A stretch of 64,000 bases of DNA from Paenibacillus harenae DSM 16969 (GTDB lineage Bacteria; Bacillota; Bacilli; Paenibacillales; Paenibacillaceae): the NCBI RefSeq assembly GCF_000422465.1, contig NZ_KE383843.1, forward strand, positions 856,271 to 920,270, in the 5' to 3' direction. The translations under genes were made by a program, and so were the position numbers. Position 1 is the stretch's first letter. Each line of letters opens with the position of its first letter. Under the pieces are notes generated by a model. The model saw only the letters and a list, made by a program, of their open reading frames with translations, was not told the DNA's origin and ran no database searches. Shown here one piece after another: positions 1-8,288 of the stretch.

Positions 1-349
1 CCGGTAAATTCACGATAAAGATGCCGCCAAATACCTGCTCGGCATTGCCGTTCCAGTCGCGGATCTTATTCTTAAGGATTTTCAGCTCCAAGGAATGAAT
101 GACCTCCCGGCTAAGCAGCCAGTTATGTCTTGTAAACGCTGATTTTTTGATCGTATCTATGTAATAGGAAACATCCCTTGACTTTCTGACCTTAATGACA
201 TCTCCGAAAGACACCTTTTCCGTAAAAACCGGATTCTCTTCGATTTGGTAGACATCCTCTTCCAGCTGCGTCACATCAAGCACCTCAACCTCTCGCCCTT
301 CGCCGTCGAAGCAGAGATGCAGCTCGATATAATCCTTAAAGTCTTTCAT
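1..349 (-). CDS. DUF4265-like protein, 3' end cut by window edge
   Basis: A frame too short at the window edge to be complete encodes 116 residues beginning MKDFKDYIELHLCFDGEGRE and running off the left edge. The stretch VYQIEENPVFTEKVSFGDVI resembles the pattern of DUF4265 proteins, where a short beta-rich region precedes a 'V-S-GDVV' motif. No function is known for that family. The gene lies downstream of and co-oriented with a small membrane-protein gene, separated by about 90 bases that hold a weak inverted repeat (CCCTCTAT/ATAGAGGG, 358-403). Family assignment rests on pattern memory only. Confidence 0.55.
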   Translation of the reverse strand, partial: MKDFKDYIELHLCFDGEGREVEVLDVTQLEEDVYQIEENPVFTEKVSFGDVIKVRKSRDVSYYIDTIKKSAFTRHNWLLSREVIHSLELKILKNKIRDWNGNAEQVFGGIFIVNLP

Positions 350-437
350 GCTGCTCACCCTCTATATCTCTATTAATAGACAAAGCATAGCATAAATAGA
401 GGGTTGGCATAAACCATAAATCGGCTCCAGTCGGCGC

Positions 438-716
438 TTATCTTCTTCTTGATCGAATTATCAGCCTTACTCCGTAATAGACCGCACCCGCAATCAAACA
501 TACGGCCCCCTCAATAATCCAATTCCCGCCTCGGACTTTGCCGAATGAGACCTCGTGCTGCAGATCATCCACGCTCTCATAGCTATTCATGATATCCGGC
601 ACATACATTGCGGTGTTTACCGCTCCGATGATCACCTGTACGGCAATGATGACTACAGCCATAATTAAAACTGCTCCCAATGCTTCTGCAATTAGTCGAA
701 ATTGAATGAACTTCAT
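438..716 (-). CDS. Small two-helix membrane protein (hypothetical)
   Basis: The 92-residue product has two hydrophobic segments (about residues 8-32 and 67-85) around a polar central loop, and ends in a basic RSRRR tail, so it is probably a membrane protein with both ends inside. I do not recognise a family. Its ATG overlaps the stop of the upstream 50-codon frame as ATGA, which suggests translational coupling. The ribosome site of its own is weak. Confidence 0.55.
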   Translation of the reverse strand: MKFIQFRLIAEALGAVLIMAVVIIAVQVIIGAVNTAMYVPDIMNSYESVDDLQHEVSFGKVRGGNWIIEGAVCLIAGAVYYGVRLIIRSRRR

Positions 717-865
717 AGGACAAGCTCTCCGTTTCTGCTGGATTTTACAACCATTCGTTCTTCAGGTATTCGATTCATGAGGACATATTTCCTTGTTATT
801 TTACGTATGCGATAAATAAAAAAAGGCTCTTGCTTTATCGCGTCGGGAGCAATATTACGGAACAT
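713..865 (-). CDS. Possible small coupled ORF (50 aa, hypothetical)
   Basis: The frame from the ATG at 865 gives a basic 50-residue product that starts MFRNIAPDAIKQEPFFIYRI. A longer version of the frame, starting at 928, would begin inside the terminator hairpin of the arabinanase gene, so the inner start is preferred. It has no strong ribosome site. The only support is the ATGA overlap with the membrane-protein gene that follows. It could be spurious. Confidence 0.3.
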   Translation of the reverse strand: MFRNIAPDAIKQEPFFIYRIRKITRKYVLMNRIPEERMVVKSSRNGELVL

Positions 866-877
866 CCGCCAAAATCG

Positions 878-922
878 CGAACAAAAAAAACCGTACAGAT
901 AACCGTACGATTTTTTTGTTCG
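878..922 (-). terminator. Terminator of the arabinanase gene
   Basis: A nearly perfect inverted repeat has arms reading CGAACAAAAAAA...CGTAC and GTACGATTTTTTTGTTCG around a short loop. It begins 25 bases after the stop codon of the GH43 gene and reads as a rho-independent terminator on the minus strand. The A/T-rich part of the stem also supplies the U tract, so it may work in both directions. Confidence 0.75.
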
Positions 923-946
923 AAGCATTTATAAGCTGTTACCCGT

Positions 947-3466
947 TTATTGTGCTAAATTTAAAATTTCCGATGGTGAAAGCGCACCTTCATAAATGCG
1001 CAATTCATCCATCAAGCCTTTGTATGGCGTATCCCACCAGTTGACGCCCAAGCTGAAGCCGGCATCGGTAGTCGTAAACAGATTAGGGAAGTTCGTTCCT
1101 GTAAATTTCTCTGCTCCATTGACATAAACATGAATCGTACCGTTATCAACGGAGAAAGCCAAATGCGTCCATTCCCCTCTGTTGATTGTCATACCTGTGA
1201 CAGCGTCATACCAGCTCGAACTGGCGGACCAGATCATTGTGTTTCCGCCCACGGGACCGTTCGGAACGAGGCTTAACCAGTTACTGCTGTCTCTTGCGCC
1301 GAAGAAAGTCGTTGTAAACATCGTTAGTTCCTCAGGCTTCAACCAAAGCGATACGGTGTACTCGTTACTGGAGATTAATCCGTTCGGCAAGCGTACGCCG
1401 GACGCTCCGTTAAACACGAGGGCTTTACCGTTCTTGCCGTCAACATATGACATCGTGCCGCCCGTATTGTCAATTCTATTGCCGGTGACAGTACCGGAGC
1501 CGAAATGACCTACCGTATCGCTCAAGTCGTCTTCAAACGCATAATGAGCCGCTAATCCGGCTTCTTTGTACGGAAGCACCGTAATTGTAAAGCTTTTCTC
1601 CGCATTTACTGAACCTTTTGCAATCATTGCAGTAAGTGTAGCCGTCACAGGATCAGACCCAGCCTCCGGCCGGTTGATAACTCCTGTCTCTGTGACCACG
1701 TTGGGATCCGAAGTCTTCCATGTTATTTCGGTGTGCCTAGTACCTTCTGCCGGAAGCGTCAAATTGGAAATGACGTTCGCCGTGTCGCCAAGATCCAGGT
1801 CATTCAAAACATCAGCTACAATTTCTTCATCTGTTTTATCGGGCAGTTTACTTCCCCAGACGGATACTCCTTCTTCGGACATTGCTGTAAATGTCATTAC
1901 ATAACGTTCCGACGTTGGATCCCAGAGACGCACGAATACTCCTTCATAGGTTACTCGATCCACGGTTATTTCCGCTTGGTTATGGCTTGTCTTTTTCCAT
2001 CTGCCATTAACATCTCCGGATATGGTATGGTCTTTGTTTAAACGAATGAATACAGCGTTTCTGATCTCTGCTGAATTATCTTTCCCATGGTTAATAAATT
2101 TGTACTCGCCGATCAAGTCTTGCGTATTTACTTTGTCAAGCTTTTCACCGGAATAGCGGTATGGCGCAACTACTGGCCAACCGTCTTTATTCATAAACAT
2201 TTGGTGAACCCGAACCTCATGAAACTCGCCTGTTTGCGGGAATCGCGAATGGAAAATCAAGAACTGCCTTCCTGTTTGATCATCATAGTAAACGGAATTA
2301 TGTCCTGGAGAAACATAACCGGTGCCTATTCCCGTCCCAGAGTCTCCAACTTTTCGATCAAATAAGAAGTTGCCCATCAGCTTGTTCCCGTAGGGAGCAT
2401 TATCCGTGTTGCCCGGCAGCACTGCATCTTGCCCTTGCGCATCAACATAGGGACCGTCAGGTGTCTCCGACCTGAACTGTCTCATATTATAGCCGCCATC
2501 TGCGCCTAACCACCCATAGGTTACATACAAGTAGTAATAGTCTGTGTTCTTGTCATATACAACATAAGGTCCTTCGCCTGACTTGAAATATCCGCCTGCA
2601 ATTTTTGTTCCAAAATACCGGTCAACAAGCCTGCCGTCAGCTGTTGTTCCATCTTGGCCTGGATACATGGCTTTCCCTGTGGCTTTATCGATTTCAAGCA
2701 TAAAGATTCCGCCGGACCAAGATCCGTACGTCATCCACAGTTTGCCGTTCTCGTCATAAAACAAATTAGCATCTATCGCATTTGGATAGATATCATTCGC
2801 ATAAGTTCCATTTGCATTAAACCACTCGGATCTTTCTCCCGTTAACGTACCGTTCTCGACAAGCTTATTAATATTGGTATTCGTCCATTTCTTATTAATT
2901 ACACTATTGGTATCATATGCTTCATCTCTGGTAAAACCGGAATATACAATGGTATCCCCGTACGTATACGGACCTTCAATATTTTGAGATACCGCAAAAC
3001 CGATCGCGGAACGTATATAGGTTGAGGATGCGCTGTAATACATCATATAAGCGCCTGTTGTTCCATCCTCATTCTTATAGTTTTCATTCCAGAAAACATC
3101 AGGAGCCCATACGGAATATCCGCCCTTGCTGTCAGAATCATTCTCCCCGGCCCAAGCAAAAGAGCCTGCCAGATTCTCCGATAAATCTCCATATAATACG
3201 TTGCCGGGCGTCGTGTACCCATTTGTGAATGTCGTCCAATTTATCAAATCGGTTGACTTCGCTGCTTCGATATGAGAACCGAATACGTAATACGTATTAC
3301 CGTCTTTTACGATCGATGGGTCGTGAACGGACACATTTTGAAATAGGGGAGCTTCACTTTCCGGTTTGTCCGGTTTATCCGCACCCTCGCCAAGAACAAT
3401 ATTGGGTATTAGGAAGACAAGCATTATGAAAAGAAGCGTACTTCTTCGCGCCATACTTTTACTCAT
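947..3466 (-). CDS. Secreted endo-1,5-alpha-L-arabinanase (GH43) with LamG domain
   Basis: The 839-residue product is a secreted arabinan-degrading glycoside hydrolase. It has a signal peptide (about residues 1-27). A GH43 five-blade propeller spans about 40-430. The three expected acidic residues are in HDPSIV (base), AIDANLF (pKa modulator) and GEGPYVVY (acid). The small C-terminal beta domain of bacterial endo-arabinanases follows (about 450-550). Next comes an atrophied Ig-like domain (about 555-640), then a concanavalin/LamG-type domain to the end (LRIYEGALSPSEI) that probably binds carbohydrate. The ATG follows GAGAGGAGCACTGTT. It is monocistronic, with its own terminator and two cre-like sites upstream, which fits catabolite control of plant-polysaccharide use. 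The exact polymer preference is inferred. Confidence 0.88.
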   Translation of the reverse strand: MSKSMARRSTLLFIMLVFLIPNIVLGEGADKPDKPESEAPLFQNVSVHDPSIVKDGNTYYVFGSHIEAAKSTDLINWTTFTNGYTTPGNVLYGDLSENLAGSFAWAGENDSDSKGGYSVWAPDVFWNENYKNEDGTTGAYMMYYSASSTYIRSAIGFAVSQNIEGPYTYGDTIVYSGFTRDEAYDTNSVINKKWTNTNINKLVENGTLTGERSEWFNANGTYANDIYPNAIDANLFYDENGKLWMTYGSWSGGIFMLEIDKATGKAMYPGQDGTTADGRLVDRYFGTKIAGGYFKSGEGPYVVYDKNTDYYYLYVTYGWLGADGGYNMRQFRSETPDGPYVDAQGQDAVLPGNTDNAPYGNKLMGNFLFDRKVGDSGTGIGTGYVSPGHNSVYYDDQTGRQFLIFHSRFPQTGEFHEVRVHQMFMNKDGWPVVAPYRYSGEKLDKVNTQDLIGEYKFINHGKDNSAEIRNAVFIRLNKDHTISGDVNGRWKKTSHNQAEITVDRVTYEGVFVRLWDPTSERYVMTFTAMSEEGVSVWGSKLPDKTDEEIVADVLNDLDLGDTANVISNLTLPAEGTRHTEITWKTSDPNVVTETGVINRPEAGSDPVTATLTAMIAKGSVNAEKSFTITVLPYKEAGLAAHYAFEDDLSDTVGHFGSGTVTGNRIDNTGGTMSYVDGKNGKALVFNGASGVRLPNGLISSNEYTVSLWLKPEELTMFTTTFFGARDSSNWLSLVPNGPVGGNTMIWSASSSWYDAVTGMTINRGEWTHLAFSVDNGTIHVYVNGAEKFTGTNFPNLFTTTDAGFSLGVNWWDTPYKGLMDELRIYEGALSPSEILNLAQ

Positions 3467-3497
3467 AACAGTGCTCCTCTCTCTTCTTGCCTTTTTT

Positions 3498-3511
3498 TGA
3501 AAGCGTATCCA
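3498..3511 (-). promoter_or_regulatory. cre-like site next to the arabinanase start
   Basis: Minus strand TGGATACGCTTTCA lies about 30 bases upstream of the arabinanase start codon and matches most of the CcpA operator consensus TGWAANCGNTNWCA. A site here, in the 5' leader, would act as a roadblock or repressor site. It is a pattern match only. Confidence 0.4.
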
Positions 3512-3580
3512 TTTAAATATTGCCGCTCTTTCTAGAAGTTGATTAACACCCCTCCTCTATTTTTGAGATTTGCCGGCATC

Positions 3581-3597
3581 TGATAAAACGCTTACAA
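3581..3597 (-). promoter_or_regulatory. Second cre-like site upstream of the arabinanase
   Basis: Minus strand TTGTAAGCGTTTTATCA matches the left half of a CcpA cre site well (TTGTAAGCG) and the right half less well. It lies about 85 bases upstream of the first site. The A/T-rich stretch between here and 3690 presumably holds the promoter, but no clear -35/-10 pair stands out. Confidence 0.4.
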
Positions 3598-3704
3598 ATT
3601 GCTTAAAATTAATATATTCATTACATATTAACAATACTATTAATAACATAAATCTTCATTTATGACAACATTATAATTTTTGAGGTTACTTAAAGCGAAG
3701 AAGC

Positions 3705-3737
3705 ATAAAACAGGAGCCCGGCATCGACCGGGCTCCT
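3705..3737 (-). terminator. Terminator of the penicillin-binding protein gene
   Basis: Perfect 10-bp stem AGGAGCCCGG / CCGGGCTCCT with a six-base loop, about 20 bases past the stop of the penicillin-binding protein gene. On the minus strand it is followed by GTTTTATG, a short U-rich tail. Confidence 0.8.
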
Positions 3738-3758
3738 TTCTCTAGCGTTAGATGAGAC

Positions 3759-5840
3759 TTAATCATTATCGTCATTATCGTCGCGGTCTTTGTTTCTGCC
3801 CTTCCCCTTACCTTTGTCTTTCTCTTTATCTCTTTCTTTCTCTAACCATTCCTTCCATTTTTCCTCCGCTTTCTTACGATCGCGGTCGCGGTCTTTCTCT
3901 TTTTTCTTATCCGAATCGTCATCATCGTCCGAATCCGTTTGTAGTTTCTTGCCGGGCATCAGACCCGGGGCTCCTGGAAAGGACAGTACAGGCTCATCCT
4001 TTAATGCGCCTTCCATTAGCGCTTGAAAGACGGCAGCCGCAGCCTTGGAGCTTGTCGTCAAGTAATGCTTACTGTCGCTTTGATCGTAGCCTAACCATAC
4101 CGCTCCGACCAACTGCGGCGTATAGCCGACAAACCAATTATCCTTTGCACCGTAACCGGACGTACCCGGCATTTGCGTCGTGCCGGACTTTCCGGCAAGA
4201 GGCCTTCCCTCAAGCGCGGCCGCCTCGCCGGTTCCATCCTGAACGACGCCTTCCAGCATAGCTGTCATCGTCCTGGCAATGGCGGCATCCGTCGCCTTCG
4301 CCCCCCTCGTCCCCTTAAATTCAGCCAGCACCGTGCCGTCGGCGGATTCAATCCGGCTTATGGCATGAGCCTTCATACGAATACCGTCATTGGCGAATAC
4401 GCCGAATGCTTCCGCCATTTGCAGCGGCGATACGCCTTCCTCGAGACCCCCAAGCGCAAGGCCAAGCGTCCTGTCGCTTTCGGTTAATGGAATGCCGAAT
4501 CGGGCTGCCGCATCCGCCCCTTGCCCTACGCCCATTTCGTTCAACAGCTTCACGGCCGGAATATTATAGGAATGAATGAGCGCTTCATAGATCGTCACTT
4601 CTCCGTGATAGCGTCCGTCTGCGTTCCGAGGCTCGTAACCTCCGATATTGATCGGTTCATCGATTAACTTGTCGCCGGGCCGGTAGCCCTGCTCAAGTGC
4701 TGGCGTATAGACCGCTACGGGCTTGATAGTCGAGCCCGGCTGGCGCTTAAGCTGAACCGCGCGGTTATACCCGCGGAACGGCTGCTCTCCTCTGCCTCCG
4801 ACGAGCGCCCGGATTCCGCCGTTACGCGGATCGACTAAGACGGCGCCGCTCTGCAGCAGCTGATCCGCCGCGCTTTCGGGGAAGAGCGTTTCTTTCGCAT
4901 ATGTCCTTTCCGCTGCTTCCTGCATGCCTGTGTCCATTTCCGTATAGATTCGAAGCCCGCCTTCCAATACTTCATTCTCCGACAGGCCATAGACGGTCAT
5001 TGCCTCGCGAATGATCTGGTCCACGTAATACGTATACAGGATGTCCTCCACGCGGTTAGGCTTCGAGCTTAACAAGGTTACTTCCTCTTTAACCGCGGCT
5101 TGGAACGATCCTTCCGTAATAACTCCCTGATCTCTCATCAGCTTCAGAACGACGTCCCTCCGTTCCTTCGCCTTTTCCATATGCTTATATGGCGTAAGCG
5201 CGGAAGGCGCCTTGACGAGACCGGCAAGCAGCGCGGACTCCGCAACCGTAAGCTCGTTCACCTGCTTGCCGAAATACGTATACGCCGCCCGTTTGATTCC
5301 CCATGCTCCCTCGCCGAAATAAATCTGGTTTAAATACATTTCCATGATTTCCTGCTTACTGTAGCTTTCCTCGATTTTTTTCGCGAGCAGCGCCTCATTC
5401 CACTTTCTCGACCAGGTTCTCTCATGCGACAAAAAAACGTTTTTGGCCAGCTGCTGCGTAATGGTGCTGCCTCCCTGAACGGTGCCCCCTGCGGAAAAGT
5501 TCGTCACCAGTGCGCGCGTAATCGCCCGCATATCCATACCGTCATGCTCAAAAAAACGTTTGTCTTCAACGGCTACTACGGCATCGACCATATGCTTGGG
5601 AATTTCGGCGTATCCGATTTCCTCGATTTTATTGAAGGCAAGGCGGGTTGCCTCCTTCCCCTCTTGGTCATAAATAACCGTTGCCGCCGGCAGCGGCTCG
5701 CTCAGCTGATCGATGTCCTGTACCTCTACCATTACCCGGAATGAAGCCCACCCGCCGACAACGATCGCGATAAGCACCGCCAAGGCGGCGATCGCCAATT
5801 TCTTCGCATTTATGGTTCTCAATCTAACGGTTCGTTTCAT
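3759..5840 (-). CDS. Class A penicillin-binding protein (PBP1 type) with charged tail
   Basis: A 693-residue bifunctional murein synthase. It has one membrane anchor near the N terminus (about residues 15-36). A GT51 transglycosylase domain follows (EDKRFFEHDG, GGSTITQQLAKN, then YLNQIYFGEGAWGIKRAA). A penicillin-binding transpeptidase domain comes next, with SxxK in PGSTIKP, SxN in HSYN and KSGT in AGKSGTT. It polymerises and cross-links peptidoglycan outside the membrane. The last 60 or so residues are almost only D, K, E and R (for example KKKEKDRDRDRKKAEEKWKE), which is unusual. The start at 5840 follows AGGGGAGTACGATTTAT; the same frame is open 81 codons further upstream, but that part lacks a ribosome site and would cover the previous gene's terminator. 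Confidence 0.93.
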   Translation of the reverse strand: MKRTVRLRTINAKKLAIAALAVLIAIVVGGWASFRVMVEVQDIDQLSEPLPAATVIYDQEGKEATRLAFNKIEEIGYAEIPKHMVDAVVAVEDKRFFEHDGMDMRAITRALVTNFSAGGTVQGGSTITQQLAKNVFLSHERTWSRKWNEALLAKKIEESYSKQEIMEMYLNQIYFGEGAWGIKRAAYTYFGKQVNELTVAESALLAGLVKAPSALTPYKHMEKAKERRDVVLKLMRDQGVITEGSFQAAVKEEVTLLSSKPNRVEDILYTYYVDQIIREAMTVYGLSENEVLEGGLRIYTEMDTGMQEAAERTYAKETLFPESAADQLLQSGAVLVDPRNGGIRALVGGRGEQPFRGYNRAVQLKRQPGSTIKPVAVYTPALEQGYRPGDKLIDEPINIGGYEPRNADGRYHGEVTIYEALIHSYNIPAVKLLNEMGVGQGADAAARFGIPLTESDRTLGLALGGLEEGVSPLQMAEAFGVFANDGIRMKAHAISRIESADGTVLAEFKGTRGAKATDAAIARTMTAMLEGVVQDGTGEAAALEGRPLAGKSGTTQMPGTSGYGAKDNWFVGYTPQLVGAVWLGYDQSDSKHYLTTSSKAAAAVFQALMEGALKDEPVLSFPGAPGLMPGKKLQTDSDDDDDSDKKKEKDRDRDRKKAEEKWKEWLEKERDKEKDKGKGKGRNKDRDDNDDND

Positions 5841-5981
5841 ATAAATCGTACTCCCCTGCGATAACATGTTTCTCTCATTCTTATACATTTCGCAAGGGAG
5901 CGTATTTTTCAGTACGCACTCGCAAAGCACCTGTCGGCGTACCCGTCTGAGGACATAACCGTTCAAGCGAATTCTACGCGC

Positions 5982-6029
5982 CAAATAAAGGTGAGCCCGA
6001 CATGCGTTCCATACGCATTCGGATTCACC
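5982..6029 (-). terminator. Terminator of the 77-aa hypothetical gene
   Basis: Long hairpin with arms GGTGAGCCCGACATGCG and CGCATTCGGATTCACC (a few mismatches) followed on the minus strand by TTTATTT. It lies just after the stop of the small acidic protein gene. Confidence 0.7.
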
Positions 6030-6048
6030 CTTCGGGCATTCTATTTGA

Positions 6049-6282
6049 TTAAGCGTGCTGTTCCAAGTCCGAACCATCTCCAAAACGGTCCGCCAACAGC
6101 TGCTGGTAATCCTCCTTCTTGCTTAAGTATTGCCGGTACTGCACCTGAGCGATTTCATCATCCGGATTATCCTCCAAATAAACCTCCAGCTCCGCCAGCG
6201 TTTGTTCAATATTATGGAGGATGTCCTTGCCTGCGTAGCCCTTTCTACCGTTTTTCCGTTGCGATTTCCTAGCATCATTCAT
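6049..6282 (-). CDS. Small acidic hypothetical protein (77 aa)
   Basis: The product starts MNDARKSQRKNGRKGY, with a basic N terminus, followed by a predicted helical acidic region (NIEQTLAELEVYLEDNPDDE) and a Q/Y/L-rich helix. No family is recognised. The ATG at 6282 follows CAGCAGGAGGCACATAAG, a strong ribosome site. The frame extends 30 codons further upstream but that part has no such signal. It is monocistronic, with its own terminator. Confidence 0.7.
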   Translation of the reverse strand: MNDARKSQRKNGRKGYAGKDILHNIEQTLAELEVYLEDNPDDEIAQVQYRQYLSKKEDYQQLLADRFGDGSDLEQHA

Positions 6283-6415
6283 CTTATGTGCCTCCTGCTG
6301 CCCTATTCTATTGATTGCGAGCGGTAATGCAAGACTTGCAAACCTTCGGGCTTCGTTACTCACTATATGCAAAGGATGGAGGATTAGAACAGCAGATAGG
6401 CCGACCCGTTTCAGC

Positions 6416-6445
6416 TTGACACATCCAGTCGGATCAGCATATAAT
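6416..6445 (+). promoter_or_regulatory. Sigma-A type promoter of the 310-aa gene
   Basis: Perfect -35 TTGACA (6416-6421), an 18-base spacer and perfect -10 TATAAT (6440-6445), about 70 bases upstream of the GTG start of the next gene. This is the best housekeeping promoter in the window by eye. Confidence 0.8.
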
Positions 6446-6514
6446 CCCAGGTAATTTAATTCATATTTAACGGGTGTTTTCCGGATTGTTCCTTAGGATA
6501 AGGAGGAGAAATCA

Positions 6515-7447
6515 GTGTCGAACGACAGGCCGAATCACGATGAACGAATAACTCGGGAGCCCGGTATCGAAGCGATCATTGAAATGCTTAGCGAACGGAT
6601 ATCGGGGGCGGGTTTAAATACTCTGCTGCTTGAAGTGTTTAAGAGCAGAGCCCCTCGGTCAACTGCCAGCGAGTTATTAAAAAAATACCAGGCCAACCGT
6701 TTCGTGCAGCCCGCAAGCGTTAATCCACTCGAGCTGAAACAGCTGGAGCTTGATGTATTGCGAATCGCGGACAGCCGCTCCGCCACCCCCGTCCAGCTAT
6801 CTCCCGTTGCTCCGCTTGGAGCCTGCTCGGCAATCGCGACGGTGGATCAGAATAAAGTGATCTCCGCGCTCAGAGGAACCGAGGTGGTGTCGGACGCTAC
6901 GAATCTATTAGCTTTGCATATATGCGATTTAATGAAGTCTCGCATACGGAGCAACCGGGATGATTTTATCCGATTCAGCACAACGCATAGACATGTGAGG
7001 GCGCAATATTTCGGCAGCGCTCCCGGAATGCTTCCTCATTTTCACTTGTTCTGCATGGTTACGTCCGGCATAGACCGGGGTTCCTACAGCTTTGAGAAGC
7101 AAGCCTTCCGGGAGCACATATCGGTCTACCAGGACATATTCCAAACCTTGTTCCATTCGGAGCTTGAGATTGTTCTGAGCATTCGTGACGGGTACAAGGA
7201 TGCCGAAGGGCTGGTGGAGAGAATTCTGCAGGACGGGGAGCAGCGTTCGGTTAAAACATCCGTCAAAGAGCCTAACCTGAATAATCCATATTATAAGGGG
7301 CTGCAATTTACGATCCAGACAACAATTAATGGACGTGAATTTATGATCGGAGACGGCGGTTTCGTCGATTGGTCCCAACAAATGCTGGGGAACAAGAAGG
7401 AAAGGATGCTCATTAGCGCGATTGGATTAGACCGGCTTCTCATGTAA
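6515..7447 (+). CDS. Unrecognised 310-aa protein, possibly class II aaRS-like fold
   Basis: The GTG start follows AAGGAGGAGAAATCA and the gene has a consensus promoter, so it is clearly expressed. I do not recognise the family. The C-terminal LISAIGLDRLLM looks like motif 3 of class II aminoacyl-tRNA synthetases (G-G-x-x-R-L). The middle part, with an HRHVRAQYFG segment followed by HFHLFCMV, could be a degenerate motif 2 region. That would make it a stand-alone synthetase-like paralogue, as HisZ or PoxA are, but the resemblance is weak and no anticodon-binding domain is visible. It stands alone, convergent with the coat gene. Treat the fold as a hypothesis. Confidence 0.75.
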   Translation: MSNDRPNHDERITREPGIEAIIEMLSERISGAGLNTLLLEVFKSRAPRSTASELLKKYQANRFVQPASVNPLELKQLELDVLRIADSRSATPVQLSPVAPLGACSAIATVDQNKVISALRGTEVVSDATNLLALHICDLMKSRIRSNRDDFIRFSTTHRHVRAQYFGSAPGMLPHFHLFCMVTSGIDRGSYSFEKQAFREHISVYQDIFQTLFHSELEIVLSIRDGYKDAEGLVERILQDGEQRSVKTSVKEPNLNNPYYKGLQFTIQTTINGREFMIGDGGFVDWSQQMLGNKKERMLISAIGLDRLLM

Positions 7448-7465
7448 TCCGCCTCTGTACGGGCT

Positions 7466-7494
7466 AAAAAAAAGCCCCGCTGTATAAGCGGAGC
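7466..7494 (-). terminator. Terminator of the CotF-type coat gene
   Basis: GCTCCGCT-tatac-AGCGGGGC followed on the minus strand by eight T. It lies 10 bases beyond the coat gene stop and may also serve the convergent 310-residue gene. Confidence 0.85.
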
Positions 7495-7503
7495 TGGACG
7501 GTC

Positions 7504-8130
7504 CTACTGTTGCATATTGTAAGGCGTATTTGGACCCGCCATTGGCTGCTGCGCTTGAGCTTGCAGCATATCCATGCTGTTCATCGTATTTCCAGCCGTT
7601 TCATAGCTGTTCAACACCGTGTTCGTCGTCATCTCTTTCATCGTCGGCACCTGATAGTATCCGGCTTGGTTCATATACTGCCAGATCTCATAGGCTTGCT
7701 CGGAGCAATTCACGGCGCTTTGCTGCATCATCCGGCGCAGCTGCGGATCCGCGCACTCAAGAGCTGCAATCATCGTCATCAGAGCGGATGATTTATGACA
7801 GCCGAGAATGCCGCAAGCCACATCGCGATCATCCATTTGATTGACCGATAAGTTCGGGGTTTGTCGAGCCGGGTTGTCCAAACCGTATATCGGCGCCGTA
7901 TTCATCGGGGAACGGTAAGGCACCGCTTGGCCTCTGCCCTGATGATTCAACGATTGGACGGTCTGATTGTACTCGTTCATCGTAAACTGCAGCTGGCGAT
8001 CGACAATTTGAAGAAGCCTCTGATCCTTAACGTACGGGCGATACAATTGAAACAGATTGATGCGGTCGATGGACGCATTCAGTACTTCATGCAGTTCCAT
8101 CGTTTCATGCGCACCCAGATGTGCTGTCAT
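7504..8130 (-). CDS. Spore coat protein, CotF family
   Basis: The 208-residue protein carries a Coat_F domain in its second half (from about residue 105: ACGILGCHKSSALMTMIAAL, then a MNQAGYYQVPTM motif), after an N-terminal helical segment also typical of these ferritin-like coat proteins. It ends in a Q/M/P-rich tail. The family is found in coats of Bacillus and Paenibacillus spores. The start follows AGGGGGTAATTAC. It is monocistronic. A sporulation sigma factor promoter is expected but I could not identify one. Confidence 0.88.
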   Translation of the reverse strand: MTAHLGAHETMELHEVLNASIDRINLFQLYRPYVKDQRLLQIVDRQLQFTMNEYNQTVQSLNHQGRGQAVPYRSPMNTAPIYGLDNPARQTPNLSVNQMDDRDVACGILGCHKSSALMTMIAALECADPQLRRMMQQSAVNCSEQAYEIWQYMNQAGYYQVPTMKEMTTNTVLNSYETAGNTMNSMDMLQAQAQQPMAGPNTPYNMQQ

Positions 8131-8226
8131 GTAATTACCCCCTGAAATGGTTATTTTGGTTGCAAACCTTAATTAGTATGTCTTGTTGAAGGGGATCATA
8201 TCCAATCAATAATCCAAACTTCCAAG

Positions 8227-8284
8227 TAAAAAGCTCTGTCTGTAGCGTCTCCGAATCCCGGAGCCGCTACAAACAGAGCTTTCT
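8227..8284 (-). terminator. Terminator of the sulfate transport operon
   Basis: A long stem with arms AAAGCTCTGTTTGTAGCG and CGCTACAGACAGAGCTTTTT (minus strand) and an inner CTCCG/CGGAG stem, directly after the stop of the sulfate-binding protein gene. Strong rho-independent terminator. Confidence 0.9.
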
Positions 8285-8288
8285 TCAA

